From positions 57,206,494-57,270,493 of the forward strand of contig NC_053045.1 in NCBI RefSeq assembly GCF_003473485.1: DNA of 64,000 bases. The letters run 5' to 3'. The DNA is from Medicago truncatula. Lineage: Eukaryota; Streptophyta; Magnoliopsida; Fabales; Fabaceae. Positions 1 to 12,110 of the stretch are shown here, one piece after another (within the stretch, counting starts at the first letter, position 1; every line of letters starts with the position of its first letter). The position numbers were made by a program, and so were the translations under genes. The notes under the pieces are model-generated. The model had not been told where the DNA came from. It searched no databases and saw only the letters and a list, made by a program, of their open reading frames with translations.

Positions 1-2487
1 TTCTAAATAGAACCATTGTGCTAAAGCATGCACAACACTAGACCGAATTCAACAATTTAGAAACATTAGTTTTCTAAAATCCTAAAATCGTCCCTCTCTC
101 TTAAGCCTTCATTCGTAAGTAGCTAGCACTGTGATCAAAGAAATATGTTTGTGTGGACTGAGTAGAGGTGTTGTCATCGAACAATACTCTTGATCACTCA
201 CTCTTTGAGTTAGACATCAAAGAGTTTGAGCTTCAAGAGATAAACACATGAATTCTTAAAGTGTTGATTTGTGATTAATGATTTAATCAAGATTCGTTTG
301 ACGAGATTTCTTCCATTAAGAGTATTAAAATTTTGAAGAACCCCTGTTGAAATCCCTACATAGGGAACCATAGTGTAATTCCAAAATTGAAGTACGTAGG
401 CCGGTACTATAAACCAAATATTTTATTTCTTTGTGAGACACTAGTCTCATCTAATAAAAGTGAAGATTTTCGTTACGTTCTCGGTTTTTATCATTGTCTT
501 GCTGTTAGTAGTGCCCGTAGAAGTGGTGGTTTGGCAATTTATTGGAAAAACTAGTTTAATTGCTCTATTATCAATTAATTATTCGTTGAATCATATATGT
601 GTATCGATGATCTTTTTAAGGTTGCTTGGCAATCCTTATTAAGGATTCTTAGGGAGTTTTGTACATGATGTGTCATTATTTTGGTGATTTTAATGATATT
701 TTATTTGAACATGAGAGGTTTGGCAAGATGGAAAGAGCGGGGTGGTTAATAAAGGAGTTTTAACAGGCAGTGCCAGACTCTGGTTTGCCCATGATAAGAG
801 ATATCAATTAATGTGGTTTAAAAGTTTTTTTTTTTTTTTTTTAAGGAAGTGGTTTAAGAATATTGGAATGCCTCAATTTTGGGATACATATATATAGTCC
901 TGGATATTATAATCAATTTTGGAATACATATAGTCTTGATATTTTTTAAGAGTGTTGTCGTTGGTTGAATGAAAATCAGTTTCCCCCTACTTTAAATGCT
1001 ACTGATATTTCACTATCTATTTAGTTTTTTATTTTATTATTTATTCGTCTTAGTGCGACATTTTTTTATTCGTCATTTTTATACAACGTTGTTTGTCTTT
1101 CTCGTCTTGTTGAGGTATTTGTTCGGTTCAGATTATCATATCAGTTTCAGTAGTACAGTGCATATTTAATCAATGACTTTGATGTCGTCGACATTGCAGA
1201 TTCAGATGCATAGGTACTTCAGAGACTTGAATATAGTCACATTTATAGGATTGTATACTTTGTTGTTTTATGTTATTAATATAGATGGTGTGAGCTTGTT
1301 CAGATTCATCCTTTTTATTTTTAACAATTTAAATTAATAAACGTCGTTTATTTAAATTGTGAGATTTTCTAATTAAAATCGTTTATTTTTTTAGGGAATT
1401 AATTAAAATCGTTTATTGAATTAACGAATATCCTTTTTGTTCAAAATATAATCTAATTAAAATCGTGAGATTTTCTTGAAATGATTTAAATATAAAAAAT
1501 ATTCAATAAAATTCGTTTATTTTATCAATTTGGATTTGAACACTGATATGTAGCTTATAAATGATAATATGGATGTGATTTAATTATTTGAAATGACGAA
1601 GAAGGAAAGGAAAACTTGTTGTCATGGTTAATTTTTAAATATTAATATACATACAGTGCATATATTTTTAAAACTCCAAATTGAGACTTTGTTTTGGAGA
1701 CTTCGTCCAGGTTTTTACTTTCAAAACTCCAAATTGAAAAGAAGAAGAAAAAAATAAAGGGACTAAATTGAGCAACTTTTTTATATTGATATAATATATG
1801 GCAAATTCTTATCTACCAATCCATAAAAGGTTGGTAACTATTTCCATGCTAAGTTAACACTAATCAAAAACATTTATTTATCTTCTATTATTTACCAAAA
1901 AAAATAAATGAATAGTTTTGATTGATGCAAAATTAACATGCCCAAAGTTACTCATGTGTAATGTAGTTGTCAGTTGTCACCATAATATATACATATTTTA
2001 AAACTCACACGGCTTATGGTTCAAAGTTCAAACTGAATCATCCAAAACATGACACCCTTATTAACTAACTACTGTTCAAATTGATACTTTTTGAAGATTA
2101 ACGTCACCATTTACATGAATTCTTGTTTAATTTTGTTTTTACACATTACATGAGCACTTGTTGGCAACACTTTTAGAAGCTCACCCTACACAATCACACA
2201 ATAAATCGAATGCTAAAAATCTTATTAAAACAATCATAAAAAATAAAATAAAAAACACATGAAATCAATATGTTTTTTATTGGTTGCGTGATTGTGTACC
2301 GTCTTGACACATTGCACGATAATTTTTCACACCAACACAGTCTACGTAATTGTGTATTTACCAATAAAAATCTATTATCATGGGTCCTCGTGAGGATAAC
2401 TTAAATGATAAGACATTGCAAAGGTCGGAGTTCGAATCAGTTGCGTCAATGAGTAACACAAATCGAAAGTCCTACATAGGAAACAAA
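1..2487. other. Intergenic, no gene recognised
   Basis: This is AT-rich DNA without a supportable gene. The first 660 bases have a more even composition and look repeat-derived, but I cannot assign a family. The 60-residue reading frame at 460-642 shows no recognisable domain. A T-run lies near 828-842. Confidence 0.6.
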
Positions 2488-3230
2488 AAGAGGCCTATTG
2501 TGTGTTACATGTGTACTAAACATTATGGATTGGATTTTGAGGAGATTCATTGGAAATTTTAGAGGCATCATGAGAATCATCCGTACTAACAGGATATCCA
2601 ATTCCATGTCTATGTTGTGGAAACATCACAAACATCCAACCAACAAACACACCAATAGTTGGAGGCAAAACCTGAAGAAGTTGCTTCTGTGTTGACTCAA
2701 AAGAAGGATAAAAACAATGCACAGTGTTTGTATCAAGAAGTCCAAGCAATGCAAAAATAAGCAAAGACAAAGCAGCATGCACAAAGTCACTACCCTTAAG
2801 CCTATACTTTGTTAAATCAATGGAAGTTGAAGCTGGTGGTGAAGGCCATAATCCCTTGGTTGTTACAATTCCATAGTGTCTCTTTTTATCAGTTCCTGTA
2901 TAACTATCTGTGAAGGTTGAAAAGAAACAATTGAAACCACATATTACAAGTAAAATTGAGCTAAGGTACTTGTTGCTTGTTTTGCATCGACCACTATTTG
3001 TGACAACGGGGTTTAGGAACTGGAACAAGAAAACTGTCCCTGTTGGGAGTAGTTTTATGAGGCTTCCAATTCCACCAATACTCTTTTTTATGGTACTTCT
3101 TGCAGGTGCTGTTGTTTCTGTGTTTAAGCTTGAATGTGAAGCAATTGTCTCATTTCCATTTTTGTGTTCCATCATCTTAAATCTTAATAAATGAGACTTG
3201 TAAGGACCTAGCTAACTAAAGTTTTCTTTT
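2488..3230. repeat. Left arm of large inverted duplication (DMP copy 1)
   Basis: This arm holds DMP copy 1 and matches the reverse complement of 9440-10176. Similarity extends into the 5' UTR (shared AACAAA/GCAAAACAAAAGAAAAC leader) and a few tens of bases past the stop (both end near AGGCCTCT). About 6.2 kb separates the arms. Confidence 0.85.
2516..3175 (-). CDS. DMP: DUF679 membrane protein (DMP family), copy 1
   Basis: A single-exon gene of 219 codons that starts with two adjacent Met codons. The protein has the DUF679 layout: a short polar N-terminus, then about four membrane segments near residues 42-60 (containing [11 protein letters not shown]), 73-92 ([20 protein letters not shown]), 130-148 and 170-190, ending in [14 protein letters not shown] proteins are small plant proteins of tonoplast, ER or other endomembranes, linked to membrane remodelling, senescence and, in one subgroup, gamete fusion. 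The FYP and HGIGYP motifs look closer to the DMP2/3/7 type than to the pollen DMP8/9 type; this is from memory. From about residue 30 to the stop the protein matches the copy at 9488-10153, while the first 30 residues differ. The second Met aligns best with the other copy and may be the true start. Confidence 0.93.
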   Translation of the reverse strand: MMEHKNGNETIASHSSLNTETTAPARSTIKKSIGGIGSLIKLLPTGTVFLFQFLNPVVTNSGRCKTSNKYLSSILLVICGFNCFFSTFTDSYTGTDKKRHYGIVTTKGLWPSPPASTSIDLTKYRLKGSDFVHAALSLLIFALLGLLDTNTVHCFYPSFESTQKQLLQVLPPTIGVFVGWMFVMFPQHRHGIGYPVSTDDSHDASKISNESPQNPIHNV

Positions 3231-4340
3231 GTTTTGCTTTGTTTGTTTTTTCTCTTTTATGATATATTATGTGCATGTTGATTGAATTTATAGAAGAGTA
3301 AATAAGGAGGATCTGCCGATTATGTTATGGGCGGAGTCCTATTCATGGGGACCTGGTAGAATTATTTGACCTTGGCTTAATAATGACATTAAGTCTAATA
3401 AAGTTAGAATTATTTGAGGCTGCTTGGCTTTGAAGTCGTGATACTTCAAAATGAATGACGAACCATATATCTTACGTATCTTGCATCAATAGTTGTCTAA
3501 TACTTTCTGATATGTATTAGGAGAGTATTCGAAGATTAAATTTTATTTTTTTAAAAAACAATTATCCGATACTTTTCAGATACATCTGGGATAATAGAGA
3601 TATAGGCGGTGGAAAACCGATATGTGCGGGCTACCTGATGTTTCTATTATATCTGGTATATGTTTCTATTATATTTGGTATATATGTAATTAACTAAGTA
3701 ATGATGTTTTCTATTTAGGATATATCATATATGTAATTGACTAATTGTGGCTTTCTTTATTATCAATATTACTTACATTTATATTTATATTGTTGTCGTC
3801 GTCTGTTTTGTGTCTTTTTTTGTATTTTGAGTTTTAATATGTAGTTTAAATTTAATTTTTTATTGAAGTATCTCAGCCGTATCGTATCTTGAATTTTAAA
3901 AAATTTATGTATCGGTGTTGTATCGTATCCGTATCGTATGATGTATTTGGTCTTCATAGCTGCTAGGTAATGGCAACTTTTGAAAAATTTCCACAAGCGA
4001 GCTTTAAAAATTGTTCTTGTTACACCAATTTGGCCATTTGCAGTTTTAAACTAATGTATCATGCAATGCATTTTGAATAAGTCCAAAAGAATTATCGTAA
4101 TCTCATGCACTTGATTATATTTTCTTAATATTTCATAAAAATATTATAAATTAAGTAATAATCGATTTTGTTTCAAATCAATATTAATAATACATTAATG
4201 AACGTTAGTTTTGAGAGCAGTGAATTTGAATCTATTAACTTAATATTAAATATCTACACAAACATTTTTTAATCGAGTTTGATAAAAATAGGATAATGAT
4301 ACATATATTTTCTGACTTAAAAGGACCAATTTGTAAAAAA
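3231..4340. other. Intergenic upstream of DMP copy 1
   Basis: No gene seen. It is AT-rich sequence with scattered T-runs. The 75-residue minus-strand frame at 3769-3996 is low-complexity and not convincing. Confidence 0.5.
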
Positions 4341-4342
4341 TT

Positions 4343-4515
4343 AAATCACTAACTTATTATAAACATCCAAGTTAAAAGATCGTATATGGTATTTGGTAAA
4401 AAAAAAATATATATATATATATTTATAAAAAATTAAATCACTAACTTTTTTTTTTAAGGATAAATCACTAACTTATTATAAACATCCAAGTTAAAAGATC
4501 GTATATGGTATTTGG

Positions 4516-4545
<30 letters not shown>
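4343..4545. repeat. Tandem repeat, unit about 80 bp plus AT microsatellite
   Basis: The segment beginning AAATCACTAACTTATTATAA occurs at about 4343-4422 and again at 4463-4545. A short partial copy lies between them. Each full copy ends in an A-run followed by an (AT)n tract. Confidence 0.85.
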
Positions 4546-4546
<1 letters not shown>

Positions 4547-6952
4547 GTTCACGAAGTTTAATTTATTATATATATTTGGTTTAATTTGTCACTTAACTAC
4601 AATTTAACAATTCTAAATATCACAAGTATATATTCATCGAACACACTTATCATTAACAATCATCATTCACATGCAACAATTAAGACTCGTGTCAATTATG
4701 CTATGCGCCTATCCACGACACATATATGCATGTGGTACCAATCACCAACAAAGGTCGTCACCTCAAGATGCCAACAGAACATCTTATGTAAGATTTCATG
4801 TCCGTCTTACATTATCGCCGAAGTAAAAGAGTAACCCTTCTTTACAGCATCAATACTCAACATGACTATGATTCATGGACATACAAGCAAAGACTCGACA
4901 ATGCAAAATCACCTCATAAATATTCAACAACAATATAAAGGATAACCTCCATCTATATTGATCGACTTCAACAACAATTGCATTATCAAGTATTAACGTC
5001 CACATAATCAATCAAGTCATAGATCAATTAAGAGTCATAACCACATTGTCATCATAATTATCAACAACCATCAACATCAATTGATATACATACATTAATC
5101 AACATCAACTATATAATATAGCTCAACAACTCCATATACTTTCTCACAATCCAAGTAAAGGAGAGAATACAACACCTTATCATAAATATCATATTCAACA
5201 CCTAACAATCACTCACATATCTTCATTTAATCATATAGAGCCATTCATGAAATTAGGTGTATAAGGTAATTGCCTTTAAGGAACCATTTTCGACAAAGTC
5301 CGTATCAAGTAGCAAAATGGTCAACATTGATATTTTTCAAAGCAAAGTTACTTGTTCAAGTTTGAAAACCTACAACTCGATCTTAATTAATCATATAAGT
5401 ATGAGCATAGGCCACTTACGAACTATCAAACATTAGTTCAAAGATTAGCCTAAGTTCGTATGAGAAAATCTCAAGTTCACATATTCCACAATCCCACCCG
5501 AAAATCAAGTTTTACATGATTAAGACATTATATCATCCTTACATGTCTTGTCTAAATCTATATGAACTGTAGACCAAGTTTGTAATCCTTTTTGTTTACA
5601 AAAGTTCATTTTCCGACAAAATCCGAAAAACTGAAACGGCACAAATACAAGTTTCAAACCATTTTGAAAATTTGAAGTTTCGACAAAGCCAATCATGTTC
5701 CAGTAGTAAAGTGAGTGAAAACAGCAAAAGTACACTTTCAAACGGTCGCAACGGACCCCTACACGACTGCCCCCAAGCACCCGAAAACGGAGCAACAAGC
5801 GTGTTGCCCTGTCCAGGGCGCCTGGCGCCAGGAGTGCAGCGCCCAGCGCTGGCTCTCTGTGAGTGGGCGCCTAGCGCCCTACCTCAGGCGCAGCGCTGCG
5901 AAACGTGCGTTTTCGCCCCAAAATCGAATAGTTAAGTCCCATATTCGTCAAAAATGATCCAAGGCACAACCCGAGGCTCTAACACATTGAATACACTCGT
6001 CTCACGGCATTTGAACAAGTTATGAAATTGTTTAAAAAGATTTTCTCAAAATAACAAGTCTTCAACAACAACAACAATTGATTTCTTCCAATTCAACAAC
6101 AACAACTCAACATATTTCATACCCAAGACATGAAATGAGATTATCATCAACAATCAACCACAACAACATGTCATAATTCATCAATTGAGCATATTTCATC
6201 AAGTATTCATATACATATATCATGAACATGCAATTTCATCATCAATAATTCAATTAACATCAAATTAACATACTCAAACATATCACTACAATATGAGCAC
6301 GAATTTCAACGGTTGGGTTCACAATGATCACTTATTCAAATAAGCACTTATGCATAGAAAAAGAGAGATGAAACTAAGAGATTATGCTTGAAATCTAACC
6401 CCCCTACCTCAATAAGCAATAATCGTAGCAAAAGCTTCAATTAAGCTCCTAGAATCTCTAACACCTCTTGGTTCTTCAAGCTTTCTCCCTTCTAACCCTT
6501 TTGCTCCTTCTCTTGAACTCTCTCTCTCTCTACCTCTCTCAAAATTCTTATGAAATGAAATGAAAACCTATTTTTCTCTAAACAAAAGAGTTTATATAGG
6601 CTCCTCACAATTGGGTTTAACCCTTAATGCCTTAATGGGCTTAACCCATTTACTAAACCATTTACAAAATGTTTCTACTCACTTAACGGTAAAATAATAA
6701 TAATGATCACCTACCGGCTCACAACTAATTATTACATTAGTAACTTAGTAAAATAATGATTATCACCTAAGACACTAAAAATAATCCTCACCATGAAATT
6801 ACTAAATTACCCTTACTTACAAAATAACCAAAATACCATTTACGCACTAAAACCCATTAAAATGCACCCAATGATAAATAATCACGCACAAGCAGATATA
6901 AACACATATTAAAACAATTAAAAATAAATCTAGCGAAAATCGGGCTGTTACA
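4546..6952 (-). mobile_element. Candidate solo LTR, Ty3/Gypsy-like
   Basis: On the minus strand this segment starts TGTAACAGCCCGATTTTCGC and ends CGTGAACA, so it has TG..CA ends. The flanks are ATATA on the left and ATATC on the right, a possible near-match 5-bp target duplication beside an AT microsatellite. A TATA-like CCTATATAAACTC lies inside on the minus strand, as expected of an LTR promoter. Length (2.4 kb) fits long Gypsy LTRs. No coding region is present, so it would be a solo LTR left after recombination. A GC-rich patch (5745-5920) with repeated GGCGCC/GCGCC words lies inside. Family assignment is from memory. Confidence 0.5.
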
Positions 6953-7450
6953 ATATCATTCAAGATTGCTACAAATGTAATGAAAGAACCTGAGAACAGG
7001 CTCACAACATTTAAGTTAATAGCATACAACAATAAAATGTCTACAAATAATACGATAAAATGAAAGTGATTGGAATATTTATGTCTCAGGATATGCAACG
7101 TTGACACCTAAATCATTAATTGAATAGTTGATCTTTCAATATGAACCAAATGAACACTGCACAGGAAATTGAATAGCGTCGCACAAGACGACGAACAACA
7201 CAACGTCGCACTCAGACGACGAAACTGTTAAAGAAAAAATATAAATCTATGTGAAAATCACTTATATAGATTGAAATAAAGAGAAAAATATGAAATTAGG
7301 GAGATTTTGGGTCAAAAATTGACGCAAAACCACATCCTCTATGAAGAAAATAGAAAATATAACTTAGAGAGAGAAAATTAAGGTCGGCTTTTTGAAGATA
7401 AAGAAACTAGATTGATATATTTATATTCAAAATATGTATATTTATCAAAT
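6953..7450 (-). repeat. Dispersed repeat copy A
   Basis: This copy shares about 450-500 bp of diverged similarity with 59096-59600. Shared landmarks are GATCTTTCAATA, AATGAACACTGCA, GCACAAGACGACGAACAACA, and a later TGAAA.ATCACTTAT block. It directly abuts the right edge of the candidate solo LTR. The other copy ends in a T-run on the plus strand, suggesting a poly(A)-tailed retroposon read on the minus strand. Confidence 0.6.
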
Positions 7451-9397
7451 GTATCGTTTAAAAAAGTCTAACTTATAAATAAATATTAATCATTAAATAT
7501 ATTAGTATCGACACAATCTTCTCTTTGGTGAAAATCATCTACTCTTTCAAGAGTCATCCTTAAAATTTTAAATGTCTTGTGTGAAGTATAAAATTGATGT
7601 CCACACATGCAGGGCGGATCTCTTTTAAGGCTGGGTGTGGCTATACCAGCCCAGCCCAAATCTTTATTTTATACTCAAGTTCAAATTGTATTATCTTATA
7701 TCTTCAATTCGAAAAAATAATAACATATGAGATAGTGGTGTCATGGTGTGGTGGTCGAGTGCATGTTTTCCTAACTCATTGTTAAAGTGTTTTATATCTT
7801 TTTTTTTTTTTTTTTAAACAAAAGTGTTTTATATCTTTTATTAGTTGCAACATCGGCATATTACATAATAGCCACTACATTTAATCAAATGGTTGAGGAT
7901 TTTTTTCTTCCTTAAAGTTAAAGTGCATCTGTATCTTTTCATCGACCAAACGCGTGTAATCATCATCATCATTTGTATCTATATCGTTTATCATCATCAT
8001 TAGCATCTCTAATCCTACATGTTCTCCATCAAAAATTTCCCTCCAAATTATCTTTCTATTATTAATATAAATCGTATAATCAAAAAGAAATAAATAAATA
8101 AATAAAAACACATATTTTTTCTATAGTGCATTAAAAAAATCACCGAAAGAGCGAGACGATGGAAGGAGATTTCCACGCAATCATTGGAGAGCAATATTAT
8201 TTGATAATGAAGGATGGGGAGATAAGAACTCTATTAAACCAAGTTCTTTACCATAACCAAAATTAACAAGACCATAACACTATAGTTAATTTCTCGGTAA
8301 ATATGTTTGATCTGTCAATTCCAGTTTGTTCAGATCATGAGAGATTAAGGGCCTGTTTGTTTGGGATGTTTTTTTCAACTAAAAAATCACTTTTTTTTTT
8401 TTTTTTGTAGTGTTTGTTTCAAATTTAAAATAAAAAAAAAATCTATTTTGTTAAAAAAATTCATTTTTAGCCTCATGAAAAGCTATTCCTAGTAGTTTTT
8501 TCAAAATCTATTTTTTTTTTTAAATACAAGGGACTCAAGTATAAAAGCTTCGAATCCTAAAAAAAAAAAAAAAAAGATTTTTTATGATAGTAAGCAAACA
8601 AAAATAGCTTTAAATTTTTTTAAAAAATCTCTAAATTCTTTTAACCCAAAATCTATTTTTTTTAAAGCTGAAACAAACGCATCCCAAGTTTGACAAATTA
8701 TTTTCACCGTTGAGAAATTTAGATGGTTGTGTCGATATATTTTTTTTGTCAACATATGCTAATATATATTTACTTATTTACAATTAATAATAAATATTTT
8801 TTTATAAACGAAATGACAAAAGTCTTTATAAACCTTCACACACACAAGTGGATGTGTAAGTTTGCACCTCGATCATGACGTCCGATCTAAATATTTATTA
8901 TACATATTTTAAACATAAATATACCAAATTGTTTTTTTTTTAATATATACTATAACCGAATAAGAAGTGACAGTCGACCAAATTTTTGGCATATATGGAG
9001 GATGACTTAATGACAAATATATTCTAAGAAGAATGACACATAACATTCTAACTTATTATGCATAGTCCACACATCTCCACTGTATTTATTAAGTTTTTCC
9101 TTCTAGTTGGACTTTTATCATTTACGATAGTGGCGGAGTACTTGGTAATTAATCATTTAGGACTTGTTCAATATGCATGGAAGAATAGACCATATTACTA
9201 CATTCGTGGAAATGGCCAAAAGCGTGTAATAAAAAATAAATTTTCAAAAATTGTGGATATATTTCTAAAGTCTCCATTATCTAGCAGCCTTAATTAAACC
9301 ATTCTAACATAATTAGACCTAATAAAGCCACTAAGCCAAGTCCAAGATTAGGAGTCATTTACGACTAAGTCCCTCCCTGATCACTATTTTTCTCTTC
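7451..9397. other. Intergenic; hAT-like end and MITE remnants
   Basis: No gene supported. Near 7610 is a CAGGGCGGATCT motif resembling one end of hAT-type MITEs seen elsewhere in the window. T-runs lie at 7799-7815 and 8390-8406. The 79-residue frame at 9058-9297 has no recognisable domain. Confidence 0.5.
8349..8685. mobile_element. MITE-like element with GTTTGTTT termini
   Basis: The ends form an imperfect inverted repeat: GGGCCTGTTTGTTT on the left and the complement of GGGATGCGTTTGTTT on the right. The interior is rich in A and T runs, with AAAATCTATTTTTTTT blocks in both halves. No clear target duplication was found. Confidence 0.5.
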
Positions 9398-9405
9398 TAT
9401 AAAAT
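9398..9405 (+). promoter_or_regulatory. Likely TATA box of DMP copy 2
   Basis: TATAAAAT lies about 90 bp upstream of the ATG at 9488. It precedes the purine-rich leader shared with DMP copy 1. Confidence 0.55.
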
Positions 9406-9439
9406 CAATCAAACAATCACATAACATAGTAATAAAGAG

Positions 9440-10176
9440 AAAAACAAACAAGCAAAACAAAAGAAAACTTTACATGCAAATTGTCTCATGTCTACTAACA
9501 TGGATCAAAAAAATGGAAATGAGACAATTGCTTCACATTCAACCTTTAACACGGAAACAACAACTGCAACAAGTACCATAAAAAAGAGTATAGGTGGAAT
9601 TGGAAGCCTCATAAAACTACTCCCAACAGGGACAGTTTTCTTGTTCCAGTTCCTAAACCCCGTTGTCACAAATAGTGGTCGATGCAAAACAAGCAACAAG
9701 TACCTTAGCTCAATTTTACTTGTAATATGTGGTTTCAATTGTTTCTTTTCAACCTTCACAGATAGTTATACAGGAACTGATAAAAAGAGACACTATGGAA
9801 TTGTAACAACCAAGGGATTATGGCCTTCACCACCAGCTTCAACTTCCATTGATTTAACAAAGTATAGGCTTAAGGGTAGTGACTTTGTGCATGCTGCTTT
9901 GTCTTTGCTTATTTTTGCATTGCTTGGACTTCTTGATACAAACACTGTGCATTGTTTTTATCCTTCTTTTGAGTCAACACAGAAGCAACTTCTTCAGGTT
10001 TTGCCTCCAACTATTGGTGTGTTTGTTGGTTGGATGTTTGTGATGTTTCCACAACATAGACATGGAATTGGATATCCTGTTAGTACGGATGATTCTCATG
10101 ATGCCTCTAAAATTTCCAATGAATCTCCTCAAAATCCAATCCATAATGTTTAGTAGTACACAATATTAGGCCTCTC
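9440..10176. repeat. Right arm of large inverted duplication (DMP copy 2)
   Basis: Reverse-complement partner of 2488-3230. Coding similarity far exceeds that of the immediate flanks, which decay within tens of bases beyond the gene on both sides. Confidence 0.85.
9488..10153 (+). CDS. DMP: DUF679 membrane protein (DMP family), copy 2
   Basis: A single-exon gene of 221 residues. A second in-frame ATG at 9500 aligns with the start of the inverted paralogue and could be the real start. From [20 protein letters not shown] to the C-terminal NPIHNV the protein is identical to copy 1, about 190 residues. The N-terminal 30 residues differ by several substitutions and small length changes. Four membrane segments and the DUF679 motifs ([42 protein letters not shown]) are all present. 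The expected role is a multi-spanning endomembrane protein; the exact subgroup and tissue cannot be read from sequence. Its TATA box and leader are intact, so both copies may be expressed. Confidence 0.93.
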   Translation: MSTNMDQKNGNETIASHSTFNTETTTATSTIKKSIGGIGSLIKLLPTGTVFLFQFLNPVVTNSGRCKTSNKYLSSILLVICGFNCFFSTFTDSYTGTDKKRHYGIVTTKGLWPSPPASTSIDLTKYRLKGSDFVHAALSLLIFALLGLLDTNTVHCFYPSFESTQKQLLQVLPPTIGVFVGWMFVMFPQHRHGIGYPVSTDDSHDASKISNESPQNPIHNV

Positions 10177-10702
10177 TAGTGGTGAATCATCTTTAATATA
10201 ACTTTATATGAGCTCTGCAATCGGCTTTATGGTGCAACCATCTCGATTAGATTAAAAGAGAGAAAAATCTCTCTTTTAATTTAACAGAAACTGGATGTAC
10301 GATAAAGTCGTAGAAGGTTCATTTTGTGACAGTATTTTTTGTGGGTTGAACTTAATTAAGTAGATTTTGTTAGGAAGGGAGTGAGTAATTTCTTTGTAAA
10401 ACACGATCACAAACAAATCAGAAACAGATTGATTTCAGTATGAATTCTTGTATGTTTTTTTTTATTTTTTTATTTTTTTATTTTATGACTGCTGTAATAA
10501 CATTTATGAGAGAGAGCTTTTGATTTATTGTGATTATAAATACTTTTCTCCTACAAAAATTGCTGGGAACAGAGTGCACAACAAAATATTTTAAAGCGTT
10601 AAATTATCTCATTGAAGGTAATAGAAGAAAATTCTCCATCCCTATCGATTATAAGACATTTAATTAATTTGACAACTAGATTCCTTTTTACCAATGCCTT
10701 AA

Positions 10703-10800
10703 ATCCTTTTAAGACATCAAATGCACTAGACTTTTCATGTAATTAATGTTGGGCATCCTTTTAAGACATCAAATACACTAGACTTTTCATGTAATTAATG
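10703..10800. repeat. Tandem repeat, about 52-bp unit, two copies
   Basis: The unit beginning ATCCTTTTAAGACATCAAAT occurs at 10703 and again at 10755. The second unit runs straight into the left end of the TRIM element. Confidence 0.85.
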
Positions 10801-11368
10801 TTGAGTCATTGGGGAGCGCGGGGGACCGTCCACATCGAGGCTATAACAATCGCATAAGCGAGACAGACACCGCCCTTACCCAAAACTTTAAGACAATGGG
10901 TTTATAGGTCCTCTTACTTATAAGGTGTTCAACCTTTACTGTTTTATCCGATATGGTACATATAACTCACACTTGCACACAACAACACTCCTCCTCAAGT
11001 GTGAGTCCATCACTTTTCATCATGTTCCCCCTTCAAGCGGAAACTCTTACTTGCTTGTATTGTCGTTGCTGGTTTCTCCACAAACGGACCGACACGTTTG
11101 TACCGTCATTGCTGCTTTATGCGTAAATGGACTGGCTGCCTCGGTAGTACCCTTTGTCGAACGGGGCTCTGATACCACTGTTGGGTCATGAGGGAGCTCA
11201 GGGGACAGTCCACATCGAGGCTAGAACAACCGCACAAGCAAGAAAGACACCACACTCTAACCCAAAACCTTAAGGTTATGGGTTTATGGGTTCTCTTACT
11301 ATAAGGTGTTCAACCTTTACTATTTTAGCCAATATGGAACATATAACTCACACTTGCACACAACGACA
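10799..11368 (-). mobile_element. TRIM (terminal-repeat retrotransposon in miniature), looks whole
   Basis: A 570-bp element with two similar LTRs at 10799-10987 and 11179-11368, each with TG..CA ends. It is flanked by 5-bp ATTAA duplications at 10794-10798 and 11369-11373. Read on the minus strand, the 5' LTR is followed by TGGTATCAGAGC, the usual initiator-tRNA-Met primer site. A purine tract (CTTGAGGAGGAG) precedes the 3' LTR. The short interior has no coding capacity, as normal for TRIMs. The LTRs differ by visible substitutions and small length changes, so the insertion is not very recent. Confidence 0.88.
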
Positions 11369-11373
11369 ATTAA

Positions 11374-12110
11374 AAGTAAAGTCCATGTTTTCCTACTATA
11401 ATCATCTATGAAGATAATGAAATACATGTTTTTATCATTTGATTTTGGCTTTGATTAGTCCACAAATGCTTAACTGTATTAATTCTAGTTTCACAATGCC
11501 CCTCTATAATGATTTCTTAGAAATATAATCATGACGATGCTTCTCTGTCATACAATCTGAGCATGTATGTACTTCAGCTTCATAGTGCCACAACCTGAGA
11601 AAACATGTATTTTAGTTGAGGAATGCTAGCAACACTCAGTTTTCAACATTCTCTTTAGCACTCATTCTTTTATTAGATAAAATTAATATATGTCCCACCA
11701 CTTTGTGTGGGTTCAATTTTTAAAGTGTAGACCCACAATGATTTAAACCAATAAGAGTTTGAGTACTCAAGAAGGTGTTTAAAAGAGAGTGTTACTAGCA
11801 TTACTCATTTTATCTTCAGTTTTATGTTCATTCGAGAAGCATAGAAAATTCAACATCCAAGTGAGCCACAATCTGAAATTCTAGCCATATCAACCAATGA
11901 AATTATAAAAGTTGTTGATTATAAGTGTTGAGGATCTAGGAATTAGTTTTTTTTTTCTTTCTTTTCCCTAAGTTCATATTCTTGTTAATTTCATACAATC
12001 TTTTAACGAGAGACAAGAATTGCTTTACGGTAAACAAGCAATTCAGTTTTTTATCTTGATTGAGGAGAACAAAATAGAGACTGGTAGTGGATTAAATTAA
12101 GAATAATTTA
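11374..12110. other. Intergenic, no gene recognised
   Basis: AT-rich sequence between the TRIM element and the hAT remnant, without a convincing reading frame. Confidence 0.5.

Noticed and set aside
460-642. 60-residue hydrophobic reading frame
   Set aside because: No recognisable domain, no splice context and repeat-like surroundings; likely chance.
5672-5957. Two overlapping 80-87-residue frames in the GC-rich patch
   Set aside because: They are open only because stop codons are rare in GC-rich repeats; they lie within the candidate LTR.
9058-9297. 79-residue frame upstream of DMP copy 2
   Set aside because: Hydrophobic start but no family resemblance and no conserved partner at copy 1.
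2516-10153. Assignment of the DMP pair to the pollen-expressed DMP8/DMP9 haploid-inducer type
   Set aside because: Motifs such as CFYP and HGIGYP look more like the DMP2/3/7 group; the subgroup cannot be settled without a tree.
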